Below the pieces are notes generated by a model. The model had not been told where the DNA came from and did no database searches. It saw nothing but the letters and a program-made list of their open reading frames with translations. A stretch of 64,000 nucleotides of DNA from Nonomuraea dietziae. Lineage in GTDB: Bacteria; Actinomycetota; Actinomycetes; Streptosporangiales; Streptosporangiaceae. The first letter of the stretch is position 1. The number at the start of each line of letters is the position of its first letter. The position numbers and the translations under genes are program-made. Positions 36,391-46,063 of this stretch are shown here, in pieces. The stretch lies in NCBI RefSeq assembly GCF_014195505.1, contig NZ_JACIBV010000003.1, forward strand, positions 1 to 64,000. The letters are read 5' to 3'.

Positions 36391-36874
36391 GTGAGCCAAG
36401 CACCGCCCCGGCGAGCGACTCCTCCGGCAGCGCGGGACGTTGCGCGGGCATCACCAGCTGAGAGGTGGCCCTCTCAAGTTCGGTGGCGCGCCGCTTGACG
36501 ATCGTCAGCGTGGTGACCTCCCTGTCATCAGCCGACAGCATGGTCGACTCGCACGTCACCACGTCGTCGGGGCGGCACTTGGCGAAGACGATGTCGATGA
36601 CCTGAACCGCGTGCCGATGCTGCTCATCGCGGCGTTCCAGGACGGCCTGCAGCGCCTGCTGGACGCGATCACCGTAGCGCAGGACCGTCGGGTCGACGTC
36701 CAGGAAAGCGGCGATCCGGTGCAGGGTGGCGTCGGCCGGGGTGCGGCTGTCGGACTCCAAGAAGCTGATGTAGGAATCGGACAAGCCCACCGCCTTGGCC
36801 AGTCGCATTTGCGACAGCCCCCGCGATTTGCGCTGGCGTCTGAGGCGGACGCCCATCGTTTCCGGTTGCGGCAT
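36380..36874 (-). CDS. XRE-family transcriptional regulator
   Basis: 164 aa. The start at 36874 is set by AGGGAGG just upstream. Residues about 8-62 form a clear Cro/C1-type helix-turn-helix (VRLRRQRKSRGLSQMRLAKA, then GLSDSYISFLESDSRTPADA). A basic C-terminal region without a recognised domain follows. It probably controls the leftward conjugation gene set or another function of the element, since it sits downstream of that series. Confidence 0.85.
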   Translation of the reverse strand: MPQPETMGVRLRRQRKSRGLSQMRLAKAVGLSDSYISFLESDSRTPADATLHRIAAFLDVDPTVLRYGDRVQQALQAVLERRDEQHRHAVQVIDIVFAKCRPDDVVTCESTMLSADDREVTTLTIVKRRATELERATSQLVMPAQRPALPEESLAGAVLGSPLP

Positions 36875-36989
36875 GGAACCTCCCTGCTGACTCGTTGTCG
36901 CCGGTTGTTGAAACTGCGTCCCCGACCGGCCCATCACCGAGGGCTCAGGTGAGCAGTACGGCTCACCTGGTGTTGAGCCGAGGCTGCGG

Positions 36990-37730
36990 TCATGACAACA
37001 CCGCGGCCGGACGGCCCTTGACCGCGGCCTGCCGTGGCGCCTGGGCGTGCTTGGCCCCGTCGTGCGCGGCGGTCCTTCCGGGCTTGCCCCCGGTCGTGGA
37101 GCGCAGCGCGGCGGCACGGGCACGCCGATCTTGCAGCGGCCGGTGTGCGGCATCCTCAGCCAGGGAAGCGCCGGTCTTGACGACGTTCTCCAGCCACTCC
37201 ACAGCGCGCCGGACACCTGTCAGCCCGCCGCCGGCAGCGCCGAGGACTTTGCTGAGCGCCCAGGCGTCCGCGGCGATCCTGCGCGTGGCCAGGTCGGCGA
37301 CGGTTTTGATCGCGCGCTTGCCCCGCGGATCCGCCAACACCTTGTCGGCGTGCGGGCCGAGTTGACGCTCGACCGCCACACCCACCTGGCGTGTGGCTTC
37401 ATAGGTGTTGTTGAGCTGGTTCCACTCCGGCCGATCGCTCAGCGTCTGCGCGTACGCGCGCACGCCGGATACCGCCTGGGCCACGTCTGGGCGTTGCTGC
37501 CAGACGACACCGAGCTGGTCGGCCGGCACCCCATGCCTGAACTCACCCAACGCAAGATCGAACTTGTTGTCGACGGAGAGTTCCATGCCGAGCTGCTGTT
37601 TCAGCACGGCGAAGCCCAGGCGGATCTGGGCGAAGTCGGGGACCATCTCGGCGGGAATCTGGTTCTGGGCCGCCTCTTCCAGGCCTTGGTAGGCGCTGTC
37701 TAAGGCGGCTGAGGCCTCGCTTGCTGCCAT
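36990..37730 (-). CDS. Hypothetical helical protein of the conjugation region
   Basis: 246 aa with an AAAGGA site before the ATG. Mostly Ala-rich helices (SAALDSAYQGLEEAAQNQIP, then ATRQVGVAVERQLGPHADKV); the last 45 residues are basic and unstructured (HRPLQDRRARAAALRSTTGG). No signal or membrane segment. It follows the DUF4913-like gene after 27 bp, so they probably share a transcript. Confidence 0.6.
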   Translation of the reverse strand: MAASEASAALDSAYQGLEEAAQNQIPAEMVPDFAQIRLGFAVLKQQLGMELSVDNKFDLALGEFRHGVPADQLGVVWQQRPDVAQAVSGVRAYAQTLSDRPEWNQLNNTYEATRQVGVAVERQLGPHADKVLADPRGKRAIKTVADLATRRIAADAWALSKVLGAAGGGLTGVRRAVEWLENVVKTGASLAEDAAHRPLQDRRARAAALRSTTGGKPGRTAAHDGAKHAQAPRQAAVKGRPAAVLS

Positions 37731-37757
37731 CGGCGCGTCCTTTCTGCTGTCGCGAGG

Positions 37758-38237
37758 TCAATGCGCCGGCGCGAACCCGGCATGAGGCTGAAGCGCCTCC
37801 GTCTGGATGATCATGGAGGGTCGGTGAGTTGGCCTCTCGGCGCTGGTCATGCACCGCCACAGCGGCCCTTCCGGAGAGCGCAGCTCGCGCAGCGCCGGGT
37901 CAAGGTGGTCGCGGTGCCAGGTGCTCGGCCCGGTCCAGCCGCCGGCCTCGGGATCGCTGAGCTCCTGCCAGGCCAGCCACAGAGCGTGAAGCCGAGCGAG
38001 CGCCTCTTCGTGCTCCCACCACAGCGGACACCAGGGCAAGGTCGGGCTCGGCTCGCGCAGGTAGGTAGGGACGAGCAGGTCGTCGACCCATTGCCGCAGC
38101 AAAGCCAATTCGTCGGCGAAGGCTTCGCCCGCCAGGAGCAGGATGAAGGTAGGCGCCGCACCTGCCTCCTCTTCGACGGCGTCGGTATCGCTGTCGTCCT
38201 GGGGCGAGAGCTCAACGGCACCCTGGGGATCGGTCAC
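37758..38237 (-). CDS. DUF4913-like protein
   Basis: 159 aa. After an acidic N-terminus the conserved core is VDDLLVPTYLREPSPTLPWC, then WWEHEEALARLHALWLAWQE and TGPSTWHRDHLDPALRELRS. This Trp- and His-rich block is typical of a family frequent in actinomycete plasmids and conjugative elements, always near TraG/VirD4 genes. Function unknown. It lies 75 bp downstream of the coupling-protein gene. Confidence 0.8.
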   Translation of the reverse strand: MTDPQGAVELSPQDDSDTDAVEEEAGAAPTFILLLAGEAFADELALLRQWVDDLLVPTYLREPSPTLPWCPLWWEHEEALARLHALWLAWQELSDPEAGGWTGPSTWHRDHLDPALRELRSPEGPLWRCMTSAERPTHRPSMIIQTEALQPHAGFAPAH

Positions 38238-38311
38238 GTTGGTCGTCCTTTCATCGAGGCCGGCGGAAGCGCGTGGCGCGGCGTGTGCAGAGCAGGCCAG
38301 GGCATGGCGGG

Positions 38312-40093
38312 CTACCTCCGGGAGAGCGTGGTTGGAGGGCGCGAGCGGGGGCTGCGCTGCGGGCGCTTACGCAGGGCGCGCCGGGTGATGTCGCGCTCGG
38401 CGCGCTTGGTGGCCGCGCGCAGCCGGTCGGCGTAAGGCTCGGCCATCCACGGTCGCAGCGTGATGACTGCGGCGCGGATGCCGGTCAGCAGCAGCAACGC
38501 GGTGCCCTTAGGCAGAGCGCGCACGTCGGCCGCGGAGTAGATGCGCTCCTTGCGGGAGGAGTGGCTGACTGAGCGGCCCTGCCGGCTGTGCGAGACCGAG
38601 GTTTCGGTGATGCGGTGTTCGCCGATCAAGCGGCTGATCTTCTCGGCGAAGTCGCTGTCGTCCAGGCCCGCGCCCAGGACCTTGACGGTGGCGGCGCCCC
38701 ACAGGGCGTCCATCCCGGCCTGCCCCCACACCCGGGCGCCCTGCTGATAGCTCTGCAGGATGGTGACGATCGGAATGCCCAGGCTGCCTAGGAACGAATA
38801 CAGATCGGGCAAGTCTTCGATCGGGGCGATGTTGGCGGCCTCATCCAAGATCGCCACGAGTGGTGGGTCGTTGCGGCCGCCAGCTCGCTCCGCCGCGCTG
38901 ATGGCCGCCTGCAAGACAGCGTCGGCGAACGCGGCGACCAGCGGAGCGGCGCCGCCGCGGCCCTTCTTGCTAAACAGGTAGAGGGTGTCGCTGCCGGTGA
39001 CGAAGTCCTCCGGGTCGAACTGCGGCTTGCCGGGATCGGGAGTGATCCACTTGCTGATCACGGGATCCAGCAGGCACGCCATCGTCTGGGCGGCAGTGCT
39101 GTAGACGCCGCCACGGGTCTCGGCGGGCAGGCGGATGGTCGACTGAAGATCGCCCGCCAGCCCGATCGCGCCGGCCTGGCGCAGCGCCTCCACCGGCGCG
39201 GGATCGGCGGGGTTGGCCAGCCAGTCCAGCACGTCATGGATGGTGCCGTCGCTGGTGGCGGCGGCGTGAAACAGCCCGCACAACAAGTTGCTCGCGGCCA
39301 AGGCCCAGTAGTTGCTCCGCTCGCTGGCCGAGAAGGCGCAGGCGATGAAGTGCCCGGACAACCTGCGGGCGCCTTCCACCGTGATCGCTTCGGCCAGCAG
39401 GTCCCACCACCAGTCCTGGTCGGCGTGGCAAATCTGCTGCGGGTCGAACACCCACAGGTGGCCGCGAGCGCTGCGGGGCGCCCAGGTGGTGGTGTAGGCG
39501 TCGGACTTGCGGCTGGTGAGCAGCACCGCGCCGGGCGCCCGGATCGCCATCGGCGCCACCAGCGCGGTGGTTTTGCCTGAGCGAGGAGCCATCAGCGCCA
39601 GGTAGACGTCTTCCCAGGAGCCGCGCAGTTCCACGCCGTTGTGCTCGCCGATCAGCATGCCGGCCTGGTCCGGCGGGATGTTCTTGGCGCCGGACAGCGA
39701 CGGGCGCAGGCGGCGGGCGACCTTGGCCGCGCCGCGCGGGGTGAGGCCGCGCAGATCGCGCAGCCCGGCCAGGCCCGGATTGCGGGAGAACCACCGATAG
39801 CCGGCGGTGACGGCGGGTACGGCGAGCGCCGTGGTGGCGCCGGAGGTGACGGCGATGCCGCTCCAGACCGCCAGCGGCGGCACTCCCGGCCAGTCCTGCT
39901 CGGTGCCGTCGGGTAACCGCAGAAGCAGCGTCAGGCTGAACGGCGGGGGCCGCCAGCCCGCGCCGGACACCAGGGCGCCGAGCGTGCCGCCGAGCCAGAT
40001 CATGGCGACCAGCACGCCAGCTGCCGCGGCGACCGCGAGGATCAGCCAAGGCGCGACGTCGGCCGGGTCGTGGCCTCGCCCTTCCCCGCTCAT
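38312..40093 (-). CDS. Type IV coupling protein (VirD4/TraG-like)
   Basis: About 593 aa from ATG 40093; ATGs at 40159 and 40198 are alternatives and none has a strong ribosome site. It has two membrane segments near the N-terminus (APWLILAVAAAAGVLVAMIW; then AVPAVTAGYRWF), Walker A APRSGKTTALVAPM and Walker B PPLVAILDEAANIAPIEDLP. A C-terminal region has SYQQGARVWGQAGMDALWGA. It should hand DNA to the transfer channel using ATP. Part of the leftward conjugation operon behind the VirB4-like gene. Confidence 0.9.
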   Translation of the reverse strand: MSGEGRGHDPADVAPWLILAVAAAAGVLVAMIWLGGTLGALVSGAGWRPPPFSLTLLLRLPDGTEQDWPGVPPLAVWSGIAVTSGATTALAVPAVTAGYRWFSRNPGLAGLRDLRGLTPRGAAKVARRLRPSLSGAKNIPPDQAGMLIGEHNGVELRGSWEDVYLALMAPRSGKTTALVAPMAIRAPGAVLLTSRKSDAYTTTWAPRSARGHLWVFDPQQICHADQDWWWDLLAEAITVEGARRLSGHFIACAFSASERSNYWALAASNLLCGLFHAAATSDGTIHDVLDWLANPADPAPVEALRQAGAIGLAGDLQSTIRLPAETRGGVYSTAAQTMACLLDPVISKWITPDPGKPQFDPEDFVTGSDTLYLFSKKGRGGAAPLVAAFADAVLQAAISAAERAGGRNDPPLVAILDEAANIAPIEDLPDLYSFLGSLGIPIVTILQSYQQGARVWGQAGMDALWGAATVKVLGAGLDDSDFAEKISRLIGEHRITETSVSHSRQGRSVSHSSRKERIYSAADVRALPKGTALLLLTGIRAAVITLRPWMAEPYADRLRAATKRAERDITRRALRKRPQRSPRSRPPTTLSRR

Positions 40094-40169
40094 CGAACCC
40101 ACCGCGCCCGCGGCCCCTGGGGCGCTCTTCTCGGCGAGAGCGGCACATGGGTGCGGCATCGTGGGGCGT

Positions 40170-41645
40170 TCACGAGCGTCCTCGCCGCATCGCCGCATCG
40201 GTGTCGTACAGCCGGTGCTCAGCCGCGGTCAGCTGCAGCCGCGCCGGGATGCCGACCCGCTGCCCGATCTTGATCAGCGCCTTTCCACGTCCGGGGTGCA
40301 TCGTGGCGACATCGAGGCCAGAGGCCGTCGGCGAGGCCCATGAGGCGACGATGGCGATTTCGCTGGCGGTGAGCGGTCGTTGCGCCGAAACGCGTTCCAG
40401 TTCGCTGACGGGCATGGCCAGCAAGATCGCGATGTCGCATCGCTCCATAAGTCCGCGCGCCTTGGCCCGGTCTTCTTCCGTGGGCAGGGCTTCCAGGTCC
40501 GCCAGCCCGTGTGTGGCCATGATGACGATCTCGCCCTTGGCCCGGTTCAACCTGATGATGGCGTCGATGGCGGCGACCATTCCCGGCCCGGCGCGCAGTG
40601 CCCGCCACAGCTCATCCAGCGGCAGTACCACCTGACCGGGGAGCAAGCCGAACGCGCGGGCGGTGTCGATCGCGGCATAGCTGTAGGCCCAGGTGGCCAG
40701 CAGCCCCGCGGCCACAATATGATCGCCAGCGGTCAGGATCGGGGACAGGTCGATGGCCAGCGCGGGCTGGGACAGATCCACCGGCGTGGTGGTCTGCCGA
40801 TCGAACAGACCGGCCAGGGGGCCGTCGCACAGGTTCTCCAGGGCCGCGATCACCGGCCGTACCGCGGCGAGGTAGCTGGCTTCGTCCCGGGTGATCAGCC
40901 GGTCACGGAGTGACTGCGGACTCTCGCGCAGAACCCGGATGACATCGGGAATCGTGGGGTCGACGCCGGCCGGTTGTGTCTCGGCCGCCAGCCGGATGGC
41001 GGTGTTGATCGCGGTGCTTTCCTCGGCGCCGGGGCGGCGGGTCAGGCCATACGGGGTGGCCAGCAGCGCGTGTAGGAGCTCGCCGCGGCGGCCGTTGATC
41101 TCGGCCAGCATCCGGTCCCGCTGTTCGGCTGGCAAGCCGTACACGTGGCGGCCGAGCGGTCCGGAGTCCAGGGGGTTGATGGCGTCCAAACCGCGGCCGA
41201 TGCGGATGACCTGCCCCCCGAGCGCGCGCACCAGGCTGGTGTACTCGCCCTTGACATCTCCCGGCACCAGGAGCTTGCAGCCGTAGGCGACCAGGCCCAG
41301 GCATAGACGCTTGGCGACGGCACTCTTGCCGGCGCCCGGCTGGCCTTGGATCCAGACCGACGGGTTGGTGGTCAGCCTCCCCACCCAGCCGGGCGGATCG
41401 ACGCACACAAGCTCGTTCGCGAGCAGATCCGGTCCGATCGGCACCCCCTCGGCCGGCAGGCTCCCGGCTTGCACGAAAGGGAACAGACCTGCGACTTGCA
41501 CCGTGGTGCCGAGATAGATCGAGCCGGGCTCGACGTGCGCGGCGCGGCCACGCTTCCAGCCGCGGCGCGGCGCTACCCGCTCCGGCGTCAGCTCGGGTCC
41601 GGCAGGAGGGCGCGGGCGGCCCGCCCGCCGCCGGTCACTGGTCAC
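40170..41645 (-). CDS. Conjugal-transfer ATPase, VirB4/TraE-like
   Basis: 491 aa from GTG 41645, overlapping the SCO6880-like stop by 11 bp. Walker A is WIQGQPGAGKSAVAKRLCLG, followed by LLVPGDVKGEYTSLVRALGG. Walker B is QVVLPLDELWRALRAGPGM, with a later ATHGLADLEAL sensor-like stretch. VirB4 proteins energise pilus and channel assembly. The N-terminal domain is short for VirB4, as in other actinobacterial versions where the preceding gene supplies related function. Confidence 0.85.
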   Translation of the reverse strand: MTSDRRRAGRPRPPAGPELTPERVAPRRGWKRGRAAHVEPGSIYLGTTVQVAGLFPFVQAGSLPAEGVPIGPDLLANELVCVDPPGWVGRLTTNPSVWIQGQPGAGKSAVAKRLCLGLVAYGCKLLVPGDVKGEYTSLVRALGGQVIRIGRGLDAINPLDSGPLGRHVYGLPAEQRDRMLAEINGRRGELLHALLATPYGLTRRPGAEESTAINTAIRLAAETQPAGVDPTIPDVIRVLRESPQSLRDRLITRDEASYLAAVRPVIAALENLCDGPLAGLFDRQTTTPVDLSQPALAIDLSPILTAGDHIVAAGLLATWAYSYAAIDTARAFGLLPGQVVLPLDELWRALRAGPGMVAAIDAIIRLNRAKGEIVIMATHGLADLEALPTEEDRAKARGLMERCDIAILLAMPVSELERVSAQRPLTASEIAIVASWASPTASGLDVATMHPGRGKALIKIGQRVGIPARLQLTAAEHRLYDTDAAMRRGRS

Positions 41646-43075
41646 CGGGATACACCCCACATGGCAGCCCGGCGGCAAAGGCGCTCGCCTGGCCGCCGTA
41701 GGCCAGGCGCAGCTTGAGCCGGGCGTGCCCGGCGGCCTGCTCCACTTCGCGGCGGGCCTGGGCGAGTTCAGCGCGGGTGGGCGCCGTGGTCGTCACATAC
41801 AGGCTCCACTGGACCAGGCCGGCGCCGTGAGCTTCTTCGATCGCGGCGCGGGCGGCGCGGTTGGCGTCGGCTCGGTCGCGAGCCGTGGCGTCGCGGCGGG
41901 TGCGTCGCTTGTACTCCTCGCGCACCGCGGCGGCGTTGACCTCCTGCTCCAGCAGCGCGCCGGCGACGTCGCGGGGCAGCGTCCGGTAGGTCAGGGTGAC
42001 CCGGCGCCGGTACTGGCCTGGGCTGAGCAGACTGAGCAGCACGTCGTGGGAGACGCGCTGGCGGGGAGCCTCCAGCAGCACCCATGACATCGAGTGGGAG
42101 CCTTCGTGCTGGTAGGTGTCGTACCGGTCGCGGGCGTGCTCGGGTCGCGCATCGGCCCAGCGCAGCTTGTCCCAGTCGGCAGAGACGCTTTCGGCGTCCG
42201 TGTCGTAGGCGGTGCGGACGATGCGGATCAGGTCAGTCGCGCTGGCTCGGCGCAACACCTCGGCCCCGGCCGCCGAGACCGCCAGCCCGCCCAGGCTGCG
42301 CAGCACTTCGGCGACGGCGTTCGGCACCTCCCGAGGAGAGCTCGCGCCGATGGACGGGTCGCAGGTGAGCGAGAGTCGGGCGCGTACCTGGGCCGAGGCG
42401 CGCGGCGCGGTCGCGGTCAGCTCGCGGATCACCTGCTGGGCCAGGTCGGGGGGCGCCGGTGGCCAGGCGGCCCTGTACGTGGTCGGCCAGCTGGGTGCCG
42501 GGTTCGGGCACGAGTTCGACGGTCACGGCGGCGTGCTGGATCGATGCGTCATCGGCCAAGGTGGCCAGCAGATGTCCCCAGTTGGCGACCTGCCGGTTGA
42601 CCGTGGCCGGATCGGCCAGCAGGGCGCCGGCCGGTGACAGCAGCACCGTGGCGGTCATGTGCCCGGTGCGCTGGTTCCAGACGATGCCGATGCGGCCCCG
42701 CCCGGGATCTTCGACATCCAGCAGGCGGGTCGGAGCCAGCACGCCCGGCAGGTCCCACCGTTGCGGCATCGGCGTGACCATCTGGCCCAGAGCGATGGTG
42801 TGGGTCCGCCATTCGGCCCACCGCCAGCGCATCCAGGCCAGAGCGGCGTCCAGAACCAGGACGCCGGCGCGGCGGGCGACCGACAGCAGCGCGACGATGA
42901 TCCCTGCCGGAGCCAGAAGTAGGGCCGCTCGCATCTCGACCAACAGGCCCGCCATCAGCGGCACGAGTACCGCCGCCAGCAGCATGATGGTCTGCCGGGT
43001 ATCCAACGAACCCAGGCCCAGGCTCCGCGAACGCCGCCAGCCGCCGTAGGTGTACAGGTCGGTGCTGCTACTCAT
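41635..43075 (-). pseudogene. SCO6880-family conjugation protein, frameshifted in a C6 run
   Basis: Two frames make one protein of about 480 aa. The first (from ATG 43075; SSSTDLYTYGGWRRSRSLGL, two membrane helices near 30-65, TVELVPEPGTQLADHVQGRL) runs to about 42450. There six Cs (GGGGGG on the plus strand, 42448-42453) shift the frame. The second frame (IRELTATAPRASAQVRARLS through LPCGVYPGDQ) reaches 41635. One base change in the run restores a typical membrane-anchored SCO6880-like protein. It may be a real mutation, a phase switch or a sequencing error. Confidence 0.8.
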
Positions 43076-43084
43076 CAGCCTGGC

Positions 43085-44863
43085 TCACCCGTAGTTCCGG
43101 TCGATGATGGCTGGCTCGCTGCCGCCCCCGCCTCTGCCGCCGCTGTCACGCTCGGCGCGCTCGAGCGGATGCGTCGCGGCCGGCTGGCCCTGCTCGCCGG
43201 TCTGACCTGGGGCCGCCACCTGCGCGCCAGCGGCCTGACCGAGCTGCTCGGCGCCGCCGACCACGACGCCGGCACCGGCGATGACGGCCCCGACGGGACC
43301 GGCCGCCCCCGCCGCGGCGCTGCCCGCACCGGCGGCGCCGCTCGCGCTCGCCGTACCCGCGGACCCGGCCGCGCCCGCGGTGCTGGCGCTGCCGGTCGCG
43401 CCCGCCTCAGCGGCGACCCCGCCCTTGGCGGCACCCGTTCCGCCGGTCGCGGGGGCCGGGTCGGCCCCGGGCGTCAGCTGGGCGGACTGCGGGTCAGCGA
43501 CCGGTGACGTTCCCGGGGCCGCATCGGTGCTTGACTGCTGGCCGGTGGCGTGCTGGTCGGTGCGCTGGTGTTGGCTGGACGGGGTGCCTTGCTGCATCCG
43601 CTGCTCCTGTTCGGTCGCCGACGTGGGCCCCGACCCAGGGCCTGCTCCCCCGCTGTCGCTCCCGCCGCCGCCCATCTTCGAGGTCGCCATCCAGGCGGCC
43701 TGGCTCAACCATGAGCCCGCGCCGCCGCCGGCTGCGGCCACGCCGAGCGGCGCGAAGATCTTCACCAGGGCGGGCATCGCGATCACGGCCAGGACGAACA
43801 TGATCAGCGCGTACAGCAGCCCGGCGATCTCGGTGGACTCGCGAAACTGCGCCACAGCCGCGACGATGATCAGCGACACGATCGGCTTGTAGGCGGCGAC
43901 CGTCAGGATCGCGGTGATCGTCTTGGGCAGCCAGGCGCGGGTGGCGTTGGTGCCGATGCTGCCGGCAGCCGCGATCGGCAGCATCAGGGCCAGGATCGGG
44001 ATCGTGGCGTTGCGCAGCCACAGCACGATCACCTGGATGATCAGCACCAGGATCAACAACGTAGCCAGCTGGATGGTGAGCCAGGCCGGCATTGCTGCCT
44101 TCACCACCGCCCCTTCAGCGGTGGTGGTGATCAGCTTCGAGGTGAGCATGGCGACGATTTGACGGTTGAGCAGTCCGTTGCGGGCCAGGTCACCCAAGAT
44201 CCACTCCGACAGCAGGTCGGAGGTGCGCATCACACCGCCGGTGACCGCGACCCCGCACAAGGAGACCAGGCCGGTGATGACCAGCCCCTGGAAGGCTTCG
44301 AGAAGGGGCAGGCCCCGGCCTTGGATCATGGTGCGGATGGCCTGCCAGATCAGAAGTATGACGGCGATCATCATGCCGATCGACAACGTCATGCCATACA
44401 GGCGCATCGCGCCCTGCTGCTCCAGATCGAAGCTGGTGAGCTTCAACCACATCTGCAAGAAGATGTTCAGCAGGGTTTCCGCCGCCGCCATCACCAGCGC
44501 GGTCAGCGGGGTGAGCAGCGTCTTGTCCAGGCCCGTCGCGGCGACTTCGGCTGCCCGGTCACCGACGTTGCTGAGCACGCACTGAGGCAGCAGGACCTGA
44601 GGGCCGGTGGGGGCGCACTCGACCTTCCTCTGAAGGGGAGGGGCGGTGGGTTTGCTGCTGGCGGCAGGTGTGGGGGTCGGCGTCGCGGACCCAGCCCCGT
44701 CGGCGGTCGCAGCCATGGGAGCCAGAGCGGCCGCGGCTGCCGCGCCGTCCTGGCCGTGCGCGGCGGACCCGAGCCCGCAAGCCAGCAGCAGAGCCAGCAC
44801 CACTCCGATGAGCAGCCGGCCGGGGTGGCGCGTGGAAGGCCAGAAGCGGTGAGACATGCTCAT
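43085..44863 (-). CDS. Polytopic conjugation membrane protein, VirB6/TrbL-like
   Basis: 592 aa. Start at ATG 44863, overlapping the upstream stop (ATGA). A signal-like helix (LLIGVVLALLLACGLGSAAH) is followed by a Pro/Thr linker and a Cys pair. About six membrane segments lie between residues 130 and 390 (for example LYGMTLSIGMMIAVILLIWQ and LATLLILVLIIQVIVLWLRN). The last 190 residues are a Gly/Ala/Ser-rich, probably unstructured tail. It forms the inner-membrane part of the transfer channel. Confidence 0.8.
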   Translation of the reverse strand: MSMSHRFWPSTRHPGRLLIGVVLALLLACGLGSAAHGQDGAAAAAALAPMAATADGAGSATPTPTPAASSKPTAPPLQRKVECAPTGPQVLLPQCVLSNVGDRAAEVAATGLDKTLLTPLTALVMAAAETLLNIFLQMWLKLTSFDLEQQGAMRLYGMTLSIGMMIAVILLIWQAIRTMIQGRGLPLLEAFQGLVITGLVSLCGVAVTGGVMRTSDLLSEWILGDLARNGLLNRQIVAMLTSKLITTTAEGAVVKAAMPAWLTIQLATLLILVLIIQVIVLWLRNATIPILALMLPIAAAGSIGTNATRAWLPKTITAILTVAAYKPIVSLIIVAAVAQFRESTEIAGLLYALIMFVLAVIAMPALVKIFAPLGVAAAGGGAGSWLSQAAWMATSKMGGGGSDSGGAGPGSGPTSATEQEQRMQQGTPSSQHQRTDQHATGQQSSTDAAPGTSPVADPQSAQLTPGADPAPATGGTGAAKGGVAAEAGATGSASTAGAAGSAGTASASGAAGAGSAAAGAAGPVGAVIAGAGVVVGGAEQLGQAAGAQVAAPGQTGEQGQPAATHPLERAERDSGGRGGGGSEPAIIDRNYG

Positions 44864-45654
44864 CCCGCCTTCGACGGCCGGATGGCCGACCAGCCGAGCT
44901 GGTTGAAATCGGCGCTGCCCAGCTCGGCGTAGCGCAGCGTGGGCATCTGGTCGGCCGGAGTGCGTACCGCGAGCCAGTCGCCGTCGCGAACGTCGGGATG
45001 CCAGCGCATGTGCACGGTTACCGCGCCGGAGGCGCTGATCACCGGTTGGTCCCGGCTGGCCAGCAGGTCGACCTGGAGGTTGAGGTTGACGATGATGTTG
45101 TCGCCATCGCGGGAGGTCCAACGTACTCCGGTCGGCTGGACGAGGATGCTGGCCTCGGGCGGCAGCCCGGCCTGGGCGTCGACGCCGATCTGCTGGCGGA
45201 ACCAGGCGACTCCTTGCAGGGCTTCCTCGCGCGTGGCCGCTCGACCGGCGGGCGCGATGTAGACCTGGACGGCCTTGACCGCCGCCGCCGCATCCAGCGT
45301 CCAGGACGCCTGGTACAGCGCGGCCGCCGCGCTGGCGGCACCGGCAGGGGTGCGCGCAAAGCGCACCGGGTAGCGGTCGGCCAGCATGGCGGAGGACTCA
45401 GGCAACTGCGCCCAGCGGGTCGGGCGCACGTAGCCGTACGGGTCGGTGGACGCGGCGGGCGCGGTAGGTCCCGCGCTCGGCTGCGTCGGCGTTGGCGACG
45501 AGCTGGCCTGCGGGCCGGCGCTGAGCGGTGCAGGTTCGCGTGACAGTAAGCCCACGACGGCGGCCGCCACGATGAGGGCCAGGACGCCGATGCCGACGAG
45601 GGCGCTGCGCGTGCGGCGCTTGGCCAGCGCGTCCAGTTCGCTGGTGGTCGGCAT
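44860..45654 (-). CDS. Single-pass membrane protein, possibly VirB8/TcpC-like
   Basis: 264 aa. A short cytoplasmic start, one membrane helix (SALVGIGVLALIVAAAVVGL), a Pro/Ser/Thr linker and an exported domain of about 190 residues (WAQLPESSAMLADRYPVRFA, QVYIAPAGRAAT, NIIVNLNLQVDLLASRDQPV). Topology and operon position fit a VirB8-like assembly factor. Sequence alone does not prove it. It starts 1 bp after the pilin-like gene stop. Confidence 0.65.
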   Translation of the reverse strand: MPTTSELDALAKRRTRSALVGIGVLALIVAAAVVGLLSREPAPLSAGPQASSSPTPTQPSAGPTAPAASTDPYGYVRPTRWAQLPESSAMLADRYPVRFARTPAGAASAAAALYQASWTLDAAAAVKAVQVYIAPAGRAATREEALQGVAWFRQQIGVDAQAGLPPEASILVQPTGVRWTSRDGDNIIVNLNLQVDLLASRDQPVISASGAVTVHMRWHPDVRDGDWLAVRTPADQMPTLRYAELGSADFNQLGWSAIRPSKAG

Positions 45655-45655
45655 G

Positions 45656-46063
45656 TCAGGCCGATCCGCCGGCGAAGAACATGATGATCGATGCCGCGCT
45701 CATGACGACGGCGATCCCGCCGAAGATCCAGGGGATGCTGGCGGCGCCGTCTGCGGCCAGGTTGCTCCGGTTGCTCTTGCCCGCCATCATCTTGGTTCCC
45801 GCGTAGATCATGGACACCAGCGCCACGGCCAGGGCAATCCACTTACCGGCACCGACAAACCGCTGAAAGTAGGCCTTCAACTCCGCAGGTGGAGCCGGTG
45901 GGGCGTCGGGAAGCTGGAAACCGTTGCCGCCCGGGCTGTCAGTGCTGACAGCCATGGGGACCTGGTTGCCCCCGGCCGGGCCGGGGGTGGGCAGGAGCCC
46001 ACTGAGTTGATCGGCGGCCAAGGTGAGCGCATCGTTCAGCGCCTGTAACAGGTGAGCGGTCAC
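45656..46063 (-). CDS. Small two-helix membrane protein, pilin/VirB2-like
   Basis: 135 aa from GTG 46063, overlapping the previous stop. Residues about 70-95 (GKWIALAVALVSMIYAGTKM) and 108-132 (SIPWIFGGIAVVMSAASIIM) are membrane helices joined by a short loop with basic residues, the layout of VirB2/TrbC pilin precursors. Its place before the VirB8- and VirB6-like genes agrees. No other evidence. Confidence 0.6.
   Translation of the reverse strand: MTAHLLQALNDALTLAADQLSGLLPTPGPAGGNQVPMAVSTDSPGGNGFQLPDAPPAPPAELKAYFQRFVGAGKWIALAVALVSMIYAGTKMMAGKSNRSNLAADGAASIPWIFGGIAVVMSAASIIMFFAGGSA

Noticed and set aside
36384..36396. GGCAGGGGTGAGCC resembling the CRISPR repeat end
   Set aside because: Only a short match, part of a different hairpin; no repeat structure around it.
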